NCBI GenBank assembly: GCA_029338615.1
Contig: JAQYAS010000064.1
Location: 1-37,514 of the forward strand
Direction: 5' to 3'
DNA: 37,514 nt
From: Clostridiales bacterium
GTDB taxonomy: Bacteria; Bacillota; Clostridia; Lachnospirales; Lachnospiraceae
In this document: one piece after another, positions 16,532-23,924 of the stretch
How the letters are laid out: every line of letters starts with the position of its first letter
Numbering within the stretch: position 1 is the first letter of the stretch
Notes under the pieces: generated by a model
Database searches by the model: none
Told to the model about the DNA's origin: nothing
Seen by the model: only the letters and a program-made list of their open reading frames with translations
Translations under genes and position numbers: made by a program

Positions 16532-18571
16532 GTGGATTTTTTTTCTATTTTAACATTGCTTGGAGGTGTGGGTCTTTTCCTTTTTGGAATGAATCTCATG
16601 GGTGCCTCACTCAAGAACCTGGCTGGTGGAAGTCTTGAAAAAGTTCTTGAAAAACTCACTACTGGTAAAAACCAGTTTATCGGTACCGTCAAAGGATTTT
16701 CCCTTGGTACTGCTGTTACTGCAATAATTCAGAGTTCAGCAGCAACCACTATTATGCTCATTGGTTTTGTCAATGCCGGTATCATGAAACTTGGTCAGGC
16801 CATACCTGTTGTATTCGGAGCAAATATCGGTAGTACAGCCACAGCCCAGATACTTCGTCTTGGCGACCTTGCTGAGACAAGTTTTTTACTCAAACTTTTA
16901 AAACCGTCATCATTTGCCCCTATTCTCATATGTATAGGTGCTTTTATAATTCTGTTCACAAGCAACAACAAAAAGCGTGATATCGCAAGTATTCTTGTCG
17001 GTCTTGGTATTCTCTTTCTTGGAATGAACACCATGGAGGGGGTATTTGCACCTCTCAAAGAATCAGAAAGCTTTCAGGACATTTTCACATCATTCAACAA
17101 TCCATTATTGGGAATACTTATTGGTCTGGTCCTCACAGCTATTATTCAGAGCTCGTCAGCATCAGTCGGAATTCTCCAAGCCATATCATCCACAGGCGTT
17201 GTAACTTACGGAACAGCCATTCCTATTATTATAGGACAGAACATTGGTAAATGTATGACCATCATACTTGGTGGAATCGGCGCAAACAAAAAAGCCAAGA
17301 GAGTATCTCTGTCATATCTTCTTTTCAACATATTTGGTGCAGTATTTTTTGTAATTATTATATATGGACTTCAGCTTTTCATTGATATGCCATTTATGGA
17401 TAAAGTTGTAAATCGTGGTAATATTGCAAATGTTCATTTCATGTTCAATTTCATAACAAGTTTGATTCTTCTGCCATTCTCCAATCAGGTAGCCAAAGTA
17501 ACCGGAAAGATCATCAAGGACGACGAAGAATCCAAAATCGACAAAGAACTTGCAACGCTTGACCCAAGACTTATATCAACTCCTGCTATCGCTATATCAC
17601 AGGCAAGAAATGTAATGTTCTCCATGGCTGACTGTATCCGTGAGAATTTTGCAATAGCATGCAGGCTTATATCAGGATATAATGAGGAAGATGCTGCCAA
17701 ACTTGAGGAGAACGAAGATTTCATCGACAGATGTGAAAGTTCCCTTAATAATTTCCTGCTCAAAGTTACATCACAGAATAATATGTCCAGAGCTGAACGA
17801 CTTGATGTATCTGAGCTCCTAAACAGTTTGAGCGATATGGAAAGAATCGGTGATCACTGTGAGAACCTGCTTATTGTATCAAGAAATATAATTGAAGAAA
17901 AGATCAATTTCTCTGAACAGGGAATGCATGAGATACGGACCGCACTCAAGGCAACTGACAATATTATAGATATGACACTCAGTGCATTTAAGGAGGACGA
18001 TCTTCAGGCCATTTCCAGAATTGAACCACTGGCTCAGACTATAAGTGAGATCACTGAACTCATAAAGGATCACCACGTTATCCGTCTTCAGATGGGTGAA
18101 TGTGGAATACCTGGTGGTTTTGCTCTTGTTGATATACTCACAAGTCTCGATCGTATCGGAAGCCACTGTAAGAACATCGGACTCCACATTGCCAAGAAGA
18201 TCCGAGGAACACATATGGATGAAATGCATGGCCATATATATATTACCGGCTACAAGACATCAGAGGAATACAAGGCTCTGTATGTATATTACACATCCAT
18301 GTATGCCGATCCTATAACGGAAGGTTTTGACGAAAGTTTGAAGCAGATACGTCAGAATATGATTGATACATCTGCCGACAGCGAGCATACAGACAGTTCT
18401 ACTACGGAAAAGCAGCCTCCAGAAACCACTCCAGCTGATACAACTGCATTTTCTGACTGCGCTGCCACTGTCAAGAAGAAATCAACCGCCAAAAATAAAG
18501 TCTCTGAAAAACACGACAAGATAAAAGAGAAAATAAACGAGAAGAACAAAAAGAACTCTAAGAAAAAATAA
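16532..18571 (+). CDS. Na+/phosphate cotransporter family protein with C-terminal PhoU domain
   Basis: 679 aa. The membrane part (1-325) holds two copies of the Na/Pi cotransporter repeat, each with the QSS signature: TAIIQSSAATT (residues 63-73) and TAIIQSSSASV (202-212), the family's substrate and sodium-binding hairpins. A PhoU-like helical domain follows at about 350-570 (ERIGDHCENL and DRIGSHCKNIG are the two repeat motifs). The tail is Thr/Pro-rich, then very Lys-rich. It probably imports phosphate, or senses it in step with the PhoU domain. The start is GTG with AGGAGG 9 nt upstream. Monocistronic on the plus strand with PHO-box-like hexamers in the leader and a terminator after it. 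Confidence 0.93.
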   Translation: MDFFSILTLLGGVGLFLFGMNLMGASLKNLAGGSLEKVLEKLTTGKNQFIGTVKGFSLGTAVTAIIQSSAATTIMLIGFVNAGIMKLGQAIPVVFGANIGSTATAQILRLGDLAETSFLLKLLKPSSFAPILICIGAFIILFTSNNKKRDIASILVGLGILFLGMNTMEGVFAPLKESESFQDIFTSFNNPLLGILIGLVLTAIIQSSSASVGILQAISSTGVVTYGTAIPIIIGQNIGKCMTIILGGIGANKKAKRVSLSYLLFNIFGAVFFVIIIYGLQLFIDMPFMDKVVNRGNIANVHFMFNFITSLILLPFSNQVAKVTGKIIKDDEESKIDKELATLDPRLISTPAIAISQARNVMFSMADCIRENFAIACRLISGYNEEDAAKLEENEDFIDRCESSLNNFLLKVTSQNNMSRAERLDVSELLNSLSDMERIGDHCENLLIVSRNIIEEKINFSEQGMHEIRTALKATDNIIDMTLSAFKEDDLQAISRIEPLAQTISEITELIKDHHVIRLQMGECGIPGGFALVDILTSLDRIGSHCKNIGLHIAKKIRGTHMDEMHGHIYITGYKTSEEYKALYVYYTSMYADPITEGFDESLKQIRQNMIDTSADSEHTDSSTTEKQPPETTPADTTAFSDCAATVKKKSTAKNKVSEKHDKIKEKINEKNKKNSKKK

Positions 18572-18588
18572 ATGAAACTGCAAAAATG

Positions 18589-18633
18589 ATGCCCATAAAT
18601 GACCATATAATATATACAGTCATCTATGGGCAT
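18589..18633. terminator. Bidirectional hairpin between the Na/Pi gene and agrB
   Basis: Arms 18589-18603 and 18619-18633 pair over 15 positions with one mismatch around a 15-nt loop. On the minus strand (agrB) the stem is followed by TTTTT, on the plus strand by TAAATTT. It sits between the two convergent genes and probably ends both transcripts, better on the minus side. Confidence 0.75.
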
Positions 18634-18649
18634 TAAATTTGCTCTGACA

Positions 18650-19207
18650 TCATACACGACGTCTGGTAAATACACAAAGAAGCTGCATGCACAAAACCAG
18701 AAATATACCTGTTGCGATATTTACACAATATATATATATTCCTGCAATGTACATTGCTGTCTCTATGCATAACCATATAGCTGAAACGACAATTGTCTTG
18801 ATCTTATTCCGATGTTTCTCATCTGCTGTAAGCAGTTTATTCTTATTTTCTATCGGACTGACAAGTCCCACAATAACCGCTGCAGCCACAGATACTGGTA
18901 TTAACGTAACTGTCTCCGGCATTACCCGGGGGACAAAGTACGATGCCAGCAATATGATCGTGGATGCCACCAGACATACAACCGGACTCTCAGCATGAAA
19001 TCCTCCCGCATAGCGCCGGATTGTCAGGAATGTGCCCATGATAAAGAAACAGCAAAGCACATCTCCCATGGCAATTCCAAGTACGATAAATATCATAAGC
19101 GGAAAAAACATAAACATCAGACTATCAAGTGCATATTCGTAAAGCTCTGCATCTTCCTCAGATATCGCCTTTTTATCGATCAGCCATATGATCAGCTTTT
19201 TTTTCAT
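18650..19207 (-). CDS. agrB: AgrB-type accessory gene regulator protease
   Basis: Membrane cysteine endopeptidase that trims the AgrD precursor at its C-terminal side and forms the thiolactone ring of the autoinducing peptide. 185 aa, normal length, with four to six hydrophobic segments. The family motif RRYAGGFHAESPVVC places the catalytic His at residue 71 and the catalytic Cys at 78, seven residues apart as in Staphylococcus AgrB, with the conserved Arg at 64-65. The agrD stop and agrB start overlap as TAATG, so translation is probably coupled. Divergent from agrCA, unlike the single agrBDCA operon of staphylococci. Confidence 0.95.
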   Translation of the reverse strand: MKKKLIIWLIDKKAISEEDAELYEYALDSLMFMFFPLMIFIVLGIAMGDVLCCFFIMGTFLTIRRYAGGFHAESPVVCLVASTIILLASYFVPRVMPETVTLIPVSVAAAVIVGLVSPIENKNKLLTADEKHRNKIKTIVVSAIWLCIETAMYIAGIYIYCVNIATGIFLVLCMQLLCVFTRRRV

Positions 19208-19362
19208 TATCTATTCTCTTTCTTAAATCTTTCCATGCCCTTTGGCTCCTTTGGCTGATGCATAAGGATACATGATGTTGAGTTAGCTCTGAGCTTTAAC
19301 TCCTCTGTAAGAATTCCTGAAACTACTGATGCGATCTTCCCTGTCTTATCTGTTCTCTTCAT
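19207..19362 (-). CDS. agrD: AgrD-type autoinducing cyclic peptide precursor
   Basis: 51 aa, read by hand from the sequence. Order: basic N-terminus MKRTDKTGK, a short hydrophobic/amphipathic segment (about 10-24, IASVVSGILTEELKL), a core around NSTSCILMH (27-35) with the ring cysteine at residue 31, then a charged Pro/Lys tail starting QPKEPKG. This matches the cyclic lactone autoinducer family of Clostridia, in which the core is followed by a conserved PK(x)P tail. Cys plus four residues would give a CILMH ring; exact trimming cannot be predicted. AAAGGGG precedes the ATG by about 10 nt. It overlaps agrB by one base. Mature peptide sequence is inference; identity as AgrD rests on size, Cys, tail and position next to agrB. 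Confidence 0.9.
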   Translation of the reverse strand: MKRTDKTGKIASVVSGILTEELKLRANSTSCILMHQPKEPKGMERFKKENR

Positions 19363-19391
19363 AATATATTAGCCCCTTTCAAAAAATTATG

Positions 19392-19433
19392 TAAGCGCTT
19401 AACATATACAACTGTACACCTGTATCTGATCAA
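19392..19433 (-). promoter_or_regulatory. Predicted agrDB promoter with palindrome at the start site
   Basis: Minus strand TTGATC (19433-19428), 17-bp spacer, TGTATA (19410-19405). The perfect 10-bp palindrome TAAGCGCTTA (19392-19401) covers the expected transcription start. Its AAGCGCTT centre resembles LacI/CcpA-type operators, but the flanks do not fit the cre consensus exactly. Repression by a factor binding here is inferred. Confidence 0.5.
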
Positions 19434-19449
19434 AATCCATACAGTCTGC

Positions 19450-19479
19450 TCCAACGGTCACTTTTTCTGTCTAAGCGGT
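19450..19479 (-). promoter_or_regulatory. Tandem AgrA/LytTR-type binding repeats upstream of agrDB
   Basis: Minus strand ACCGCTTAG (19479-19471), 12 bp, ACCGTTGGA (19458-19450), ending 16 bp before the -35. A 9-bp direct repeat with a 12-bp gap is the known arrangement of AgrA sites in Staphylococcus (ACAGTTnAG-like). This points to activation of agrDB by the AgrA encoded at 20969. Matches are partial, so binding needs testing. Confidence 0.5.
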
Positions 19480-19553
19480 TATTCAGTATCGAAACGTGTA
19501 AAAATATTTTGTTTTGTCTCACAAATAACACTTTTTTATGTTCATTTTTGTAA

Positions 19554-19584
19554 TATAATTAATGTATTGTAATTAATGTATTGT
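19554..19584 (+). repeat. agrC promoter -10 and exact 14-bp tandem duplication
   Basis: AATTAATGTATTGT occurs twice without a gap (19557-19570, 19571-19584). Its first copy overlaps a consensus TATAAT (19554-19559), the likely -10 of agrCA; no good -35 is present. The duplication lies in the untranslated leader upstream of the agrC start at 19634. Confidence 0.55.
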
Positions 19585-19633
19585 GCGGTTCAACAATATT
19601 CCAATTATCACACAACGTACTAAGGGGAACGAT

Positions 19634-20935
19634 ATGTCACAGATATTGACTTACATAATTACTTATTTTATTGAGGGCACAATAGCCTTTACCTATTTTA
19701 ATTTCGTATACCAATCCAGGATCAAATTTTCAAAGGTAATACTGACAACATCCATATTCTACTTTTTACAGTTTTTATTATCATTTGCACATAATTTTGT
19801 TCTCAACGGAGCATCATTTTTAGTATTCAATCTGTTGATACTCCTTATATGTTTTGATGTGTCCATAGGTTCTGCACTATTTAATACAATTATGATGACC
19901 ATACTCATGACTACAACAGAACTGATAACCGGCAATATAATTGGTGCTGTTTTTCCGTTCTTTGATGTCGCTGATATGCGTAATGAACTGTTTGTTTTAT
20001 ATCTGTTCATATGCAAATCTATGTATATATTTACACTGTACATATTGGCTAAACTTATGAATATATATAAAGAGCCACGTATGGTATATACTCTGGAGAA
20101 CATACTACTGGCTTTCATACCTATACTTTCATTTGTAATTCTTATAATACTGTTTTATATATGCTCAAGCAATATACTTCCACGACTGCACGAAATTCTG
20201 ATAGTGTCATGTTCTTTTTGCCTGATTGCTGTCAACATTCTTGTATTCTGGGTTCAGAATTACTCCAACAGCAAACATCAGGAAATGTTACGTCTTCAGG
20301 AAAATCTTCAGATGGAAGCCGATGAGGCCCATTATTATAAGATGCTGGAAAACCACGATGCAGAACAACGGATCCTGATCCACGATATCAAGAACCATCT
20401 GACTGCAATATCTCTGATGGCTCAGAACAACAAATCATCTGACATTGAAAATTATATCAAAAAACTTGAGTCAACGCCTGCCCTCAACACTAATTTTGTC
20501 CAGACTAAAAACACATATTTTAATATGCTTATGAGCAGGTATGTGTCACTATGCCAAAGTAAACACATACGACTCCATACAGATACACAGACATGCAATA
20601 TCGATTATCTTGAGCCAGAAGAAATCACTGCATTATTCAGCAATCTTATGGACAACGCTGTAAGTGCTGCCGAGATGACCGATGACCCATTCATAGATAT
20701 ACGCGTTTCAGAAAAGGGAGATACCAACACTATTATATCCATAGATAATTCCTGTAATATCGCCCCTATATTTGACAGCAGTCATCTTCCTCATACTACT
20801 AAACCTGATGCCCTGCACCACGGAATTGGCACCAAGAGTATACAGAAGATAGTTGAATCACACAACGGTAATATTATGTATTCCTATGATGAATCAACCA
20901 GAGAATACCACACAATAATTAACATGTTCCACTGA
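19634..20935 (+). CDS. agrC: AgrC-type sensor histidine kinase (GHKL)
   Basis: Membrane receptor kinase for the autoinducing peptide. 433 aa from the ATG at 19634, which has AAGGGGA 5 nt upstream; an in-frame GTG at 19583 lacks a site and lies within the promoter repeat. The N-terminal half (about 1-200) has six to seven hydrophobic helices and no large extracellular domain, as in AgrC. After a coiled stretch, the phospho-acceptor region reads LIHDIKNHLTAIS, then a GHKL ATPase with the N box NLMDNAVSAAE and G box GIGTKSIQKIV. The response regulator follows 33 bp later. Divergent from agrDB with a shared 270-bp control region. Confidence 0.93.
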   Translation: MSQILTYIITYFIEGTIAFTYFNFVYQSRIKFSKVILTTSIFYFLQFLLSFAHNFVLNGASFLVFNLLILLICFDVSIGSALFNTIMMTILMTTTELITGNIIGAVFPFFDVADMRNELFVLYLFICKSMYIFTLYILAKLMNIYKEPRMVYTLENILLAFIPILSFVILIILFYICSSNILPRLHEILIVSCSFCLIAVNILVFWVQNYSNSKHQEMLRLQENLQMEADEAHYYKMLENHDAEQRILIHDIKNHLTAISLMAQNNKSSDIENYIKKLESTPALNTNFVQTKNTYFNMLMSRYVSLCQSKHIRLHTDTQTCNIDYLEPEEITALFSNLMDNAVSAAEMTDDPFIDIRVSEKGDTNTIISIDNSCNIAPIFDSSHLPHTTKPDALHHGIGTKSIQKIVESHNGNIMYSYDESTREYHTIINMFH

Positions 20936-20968
20936 TCTTAATAACTTTCCAGAAAGGATACACTTGCC

Positions 20969-21679
20969 ATGATATTTGCCATATGCGATGACAATCCGGA
21001 TATTTGCATAGATATTAGAAATCATATAAACCGATATTTTAAAGCTCACGATCTTTCAATCCCACGATGTGAAATTTATCATTCTGGAAAAGAACTTGTT
21101 CAAAGCAAACTGACATATGATATTGTCTTTATTGATGTAGAGATGCCTGGGATAAACGGTATAAATGCATGCCGTATACTGTCCAAACGCAATAAACACA
21201 CTCTGTTTATCATGGTCACTTCACATGATAAATATATAGATGATGCATTCAGCCTGCACGCATTTCGTTTTCTCACCAAGCCAATTGACTGGCCTCGTTT
21301 TGATAAGTGCCTTATGAATGCCATAAACGCCGCCAATACATACAATATAAAAGTAAACATTCCTCACGTAAACGGCCTTACAACTGTATACTTAGATGAA
21401 ATTATAATGGTGGAGACATATAATAGAAAAACACAGATACACACCATTGACAAACCATACATATCTGCCAAGGATATGGTATTCTGGGAAAGTCTCCTAA
21501 ATACAAGCGGATTTTTCTCTCCCACAAGAGGTTGTCTTATCAATATGGAACATGTCAAATTTATAGATAACAATGAGAATACCATCACTATGGATAATGG
21601 AAAGATTGTATATATATCCAGAAGAAGATCCAAAAGTTTCCGGGATTCATATCTTCTATACATAAAAAGCGTCACCTGA
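20969..21679 (+). CDS. agrA: AgrA-type LytTR response regulator
   Basis: DNA-binding response regulator of the agr system. 236 aa. Receiver domain at 1-125: acidic pocket AICDDNPD, phospho-acceptor Asp56 in DIVFIDVEMPG, and FRFLTKP with the conserved Lys. LytTR domain from about 135 to the end (LDEIIMVETYNRKTQIHT, FFSPTRGCLINMEHVKFI, ISRRRSKSFRDSYLLYI). LytTR proteins bind pairs of 9-bp repeats, as found upstream of agrDB. Start ATG with AGAAAGGA about 10 nt upstream. The last codons form the left arm of the downstream terminator. Confidence 0.95.
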   Translation: MIFAICDDNPDICIDIRNHINRYFKAHDLSIPRCEIYHSGKELVQSKLTYDIVFIDVEMPGINGINACRILSKRNKHTLFIMVTSHDKYIDDAFSLHAFRFLTKPIDWPRFDKCLMNAINAANTYNIKVNIPHVNGLTTVYLDEIIMVETYNRKTQIHTIDKPYISAKDMVFWESLLNTSGFFSPTRGCLINMEHVKFIDNNENTITMDNGKIVYISRRRSKSFRDSYLLYIKSVT

Positions 21680-21701
21680 TTTTTATGCCATGTGACGCTT
21701 T
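21666..21701. terminator. Bidirectional terminator between agrA and thiN
   Basis: AAAGCGTCAC (21666-21675) and GTGACGCTTT (21692-21701) form a perfect 10-bp stem with a 16-nt loop. Plus side is followed by ATTTATATAT; minus side by TTTATG. The left arm includes the last agrA codons and the stop overlaps the loop edge. It serves the convergent agrA and thiN genes. Confidence 0.8.
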
Positions 21702-21710
21702 ATTTATATA

Positions 21711-22373
21711 TCAATCCTTACTATAATTAACTATCATGTATCCCTCTGCCATTGATATATGGGCATTTTCAGATATCAGTTTATTGCTGATACCCCTGCT
21801 GTCTCCTATCTCAAACTGATAATGCTCTACCGTATATTCAAAGCCCTCAAGGGTTACATCCTTAACTGCACCTCCATAAGGTATAAAAGATATATATTCA
21901 AACCCATCTATCTTGTTTATATACGCATCAGTGTTGATCATCGTTATAACATTATGGTCATCCACAATATATGCACTTACTTTTCTGTCAGCACACACCT
22001 TGAGAAGTCCTATATTTGCCATGGTATGATCCATCCTGGTCCCTGTGACACCTGATATATATATATCCGTTGCTCCGGCATCAATAGCATGTAAGATAGC
22101 TACATGAGTATCCGTTAGATCCTTATGTGTGTCAAGATCTACAAACTGTATAGAAGCCTGTTTTCTTGCCATCTTACGATATACTCCAACAACGATGGAA
22201 CTTGCAGAATCAAAGTCCCCAACGATCACATCAGGCACTATTCCTATTTTATTGCACACCTCAAGGCCTTTGTCCACTGCTATAACTTTACTGTCCTCAA
22301 GATGTCTCTCAAGAATACCGTTGAGAGAATACAGATCAACTCTTCCACCGGCAATTATAATAAAGCTATTCAT
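21711..22373 (-). CDS. thiN: Thiamine pyrophosphokinase
   Basis: Transfers pyrophosphate from ATP to thiamine to give TPP. 220 aa. Catalytic domain signatures: IIIAGGRVD, VIAVDKGLEVCNKIGIVPDVIVGDFDS, and DLDTHKDLTDTHVAI (usually xxKDxTDxExAL; the Glu is His here), then GVTGTRMDHTMANIGLL. The C-terminal thiamine-binding beta domain follows with GYEYISF-like text and SRGISNKLI. Stop and start overlap with rpe as TAATG, suggesting coupled translation. Last gene of the prpC-prkC-rsgA-rpe-thiN unit, a conserved Clostridia order. Confidence 0.95.
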   Translation of the reverse strand: MNSFIIIAGGRVDLYSLNGILERHLEDSKVIAVDKGLEVCNKIGIVPDVIVGDFDSASSIVVGVYRKMARKQASIQFVDLDTHKDLTDTHVAILHAIDAGATDIYISGVTGTRMDHTMANIGLLKVCADRKVSAYIVDDHNVITMINTDAYINKIDGFEYISFIPYGGAVKDVTLEGFEYTVEHYQFEIGDSRGISNKLISENAHISMAEGYMIVNYSKD

Positions 22374-23038
22374 TATTTCCTACCTGTCTTTTCAAAAATC
22401 CTCAGGAAATCACAACTGTTCTCGTATGCGTCACCGCCAAATACCGCAGATCCGGCCACTATAACATTTGCTCCGGCATTTATCACACTTTCCACATTCT
22501 TAAGGTTAACTCCACCATCTACCTCTATATTGATATCCAAGTCTCTCTCATCGGCCATACGTCTAACCTCTTCAATCTTTCTCAGAGATGATTGTATGAA
22601 TGACTGACCACCAAAACCTGGATTAACACTCATAACCAATACCATATCAATATCTTCCATAACATAATCAAGTACAGATACAGGTGTCGCTGGATTCAAA
22701 GCCACACCGGCTTTCATTCCAAGTTCTTTGATCTTCATGATTGTACTGTGAAGATGTGTACAACTCTCTGCATGTATCGTAACCCAATCTGCTCCCGCTT
22801 TCTTAAAATCCTCAAGGTATCTGGCAGGCTCGTCTATCATCAGATGGACATCGAATATCATATTCGTCTCCTTCCTCAGACATTTTATAACAGGTGCCCC
22901 AAATGATATATTTGGGACAAATGAACCATCCATAACATCCAGATGCAGTGCAGGAACGCCAGCTCTGTCAAGCTCCTTTATTCCATCTGCAATATGTGCA
23001 AAGTCAACCGACAAAAGTGAAGGTGAAAGAATCAGCAT
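22373..23038 (-). CDS. rpe: Ribulose-phosphate 3-epimerase
   Basis: Pentose phosphate pathway enzyme that interconverts ribulose 5-phosphate and xylulose 5-phosphate. 221 aa, TIM barrel of normal length. Motifs: LSPSLLSVDFAH, HLDVMDGSFVPNISFG (metal ligands), DVHLMIDEP, VLVMSVNPGFGGQ, IEVDGGVN and NVIVAGSAVFG. The start chosen (23038, MLILSPS) overlaps the rsgA stop as TAATG, with GAGG 8 nt upstream; an ATG two codons earlier (23044) is too near that site. Confidence 0.97.
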   Translation of the reverse strand: MLILSPSLLSVDFAHIADGIKELDRAGVPALHLDVMDGSFVPNISFGAPVIKCLRKETNMIFDVHLMIDEPARYLEDFKKAGADWVTIHAESCTHLHSTIMKIKELGMKAGVALNPATPVSVLDYVMEDIDMVLVMSVNPGFGGQSFIQSSLRKIEEVRRMADERDLDINIEVDGGVNLKNVESVINAGANVIVAGSAVFGGDAYENSCDFLRIFEKTGRK

Positions 23039-23916
23039 TACCATTTCCTCTTTTCTTTTAAATCATTGTATATCATTACATAATCATCATATCTTATACG
23101 GCTTATATCTCCGCATTCCACAGCATTCTTTACCAGGCAGTCAGGTTCACTGACATGATTGCACATGTTAAACCTGCATTTTCCTGTGTACACTGCAATA
23201 TCAGGAAAATACTCTTTGAGATCCTGAGGCTCAATACCCTCAACGTGCAAAGAACTGAATCCTGGGGTATCCATAATGTATGTATTCCCCTCTACATGCA
23301 TAAGCTCAGAATGTCTTGTCGTATGTCTTCCTCGTTTTATCTTTTCACTGATCTCACCAGTCTGCGCTTCGGCATCAGGTTTGATGGCATTGAGAGTGGA
23401 TGACTTGCCTACCCCCGACGGGCCTGCAAAAACAGTAGTCTTTCCCTTTATAATATTGCGAAGTTCTTGCAGTCCTTTCTGCTCTCGTGCACTTATGAAC
23501 AGCGTCTCATATCCACTTTTCCGATATGACTCACAGGCATCTGTGTAATCTCCGCTCAGATCATTTTTGTTAAAACATATTATAGTCTTAACACAACTCT
23601 TTTCCATATTCACAAGAAATCTGTCTAAAAGATTAAAATTAGGCTCCGGCTCATTTACCGCAAATATTATGATCGTCTGATCCACGTTTGCCACTGCCGG
23701 TCTTATTAAAGAGTTAAATCTAGGCAATATCTCAATGATATTACCTAGATTATTATCTGTATCAAGTATCTCTATATGAACGTTATCTCCAACAAGGGGC
23801 TTTATCTTCTTGTTGCGGAATATCCCTTTGGCCTTGCACTCATACACATTGCCATCCTGAGCATCCACATAATAGAAACCACCTATACCCTTGATTATTT
23901 TTCCTGAAACAGTCAT
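23038..23916 (-). CDS. rsgA: Ribosome small subunit-dependent GTPase A
   Basis: Circularly permuted GTPase that helps late maturation of the 30S subunit. 292 aa. N-terminal OB fold (1-75), then the permuted G motifs: FNKND (G4) before GPSGVGKSSTLNAI (P-loop) and DTPGFSSL (G3). The C-terminal zinc module reads CRFNMCNHVSEPDCLV. ATG 23916 has AGAGG 6 nt upstream, overlapping the prkC stop; an in-frame GTG at 23922 is less likely. Neighbours prkC and prpC are relevant because PASTA kinases are reported to phosphorylate this GTPase in Bacillus. Confidence 0.97.
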   Translation of the reverse strand: MTVSGKIIKGIGGFYYVDAQDGNVYECKAKGIFRNKKIKPLVGDNVHIEILDTDNNLGNIIEILPRFNSLIRPAVANVDQTIIIFAVNEPEPNFNLLDRFLVNMEKSCVKTIICFNKNDLSGDYTDACESYRKSGYETLFISAREQKGLQELRNIIKGKTTVFAGPSGVGKSSTLNAIKPDAEAQTGEISEKIKRGRHTTRHSELMHVEGNTYIMDTPGFSSLHVEGIEPQDLKEYFPDIAVYTGKCRFNMCNHVSEPDCLVKNAVECGDISRIRYDDYVMIYNDLKEKRKW

Positions 23917-23924
23917 ATACACCT

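Noticed and set aside
19390-19404. A CcpA cre site in the agrDB promoter
   Set aside because: The stretch TGTAAGCGCTTAACA has one base too many against the 14-bp cre consensus, so I kept only the palindrome and did not name the factor.
22374-23040. A TPP riboswitch controlling thiN
   Set aside because: thiN overlaps rpe by one base and there is no untranslated leader in which a riboswitch could lie.
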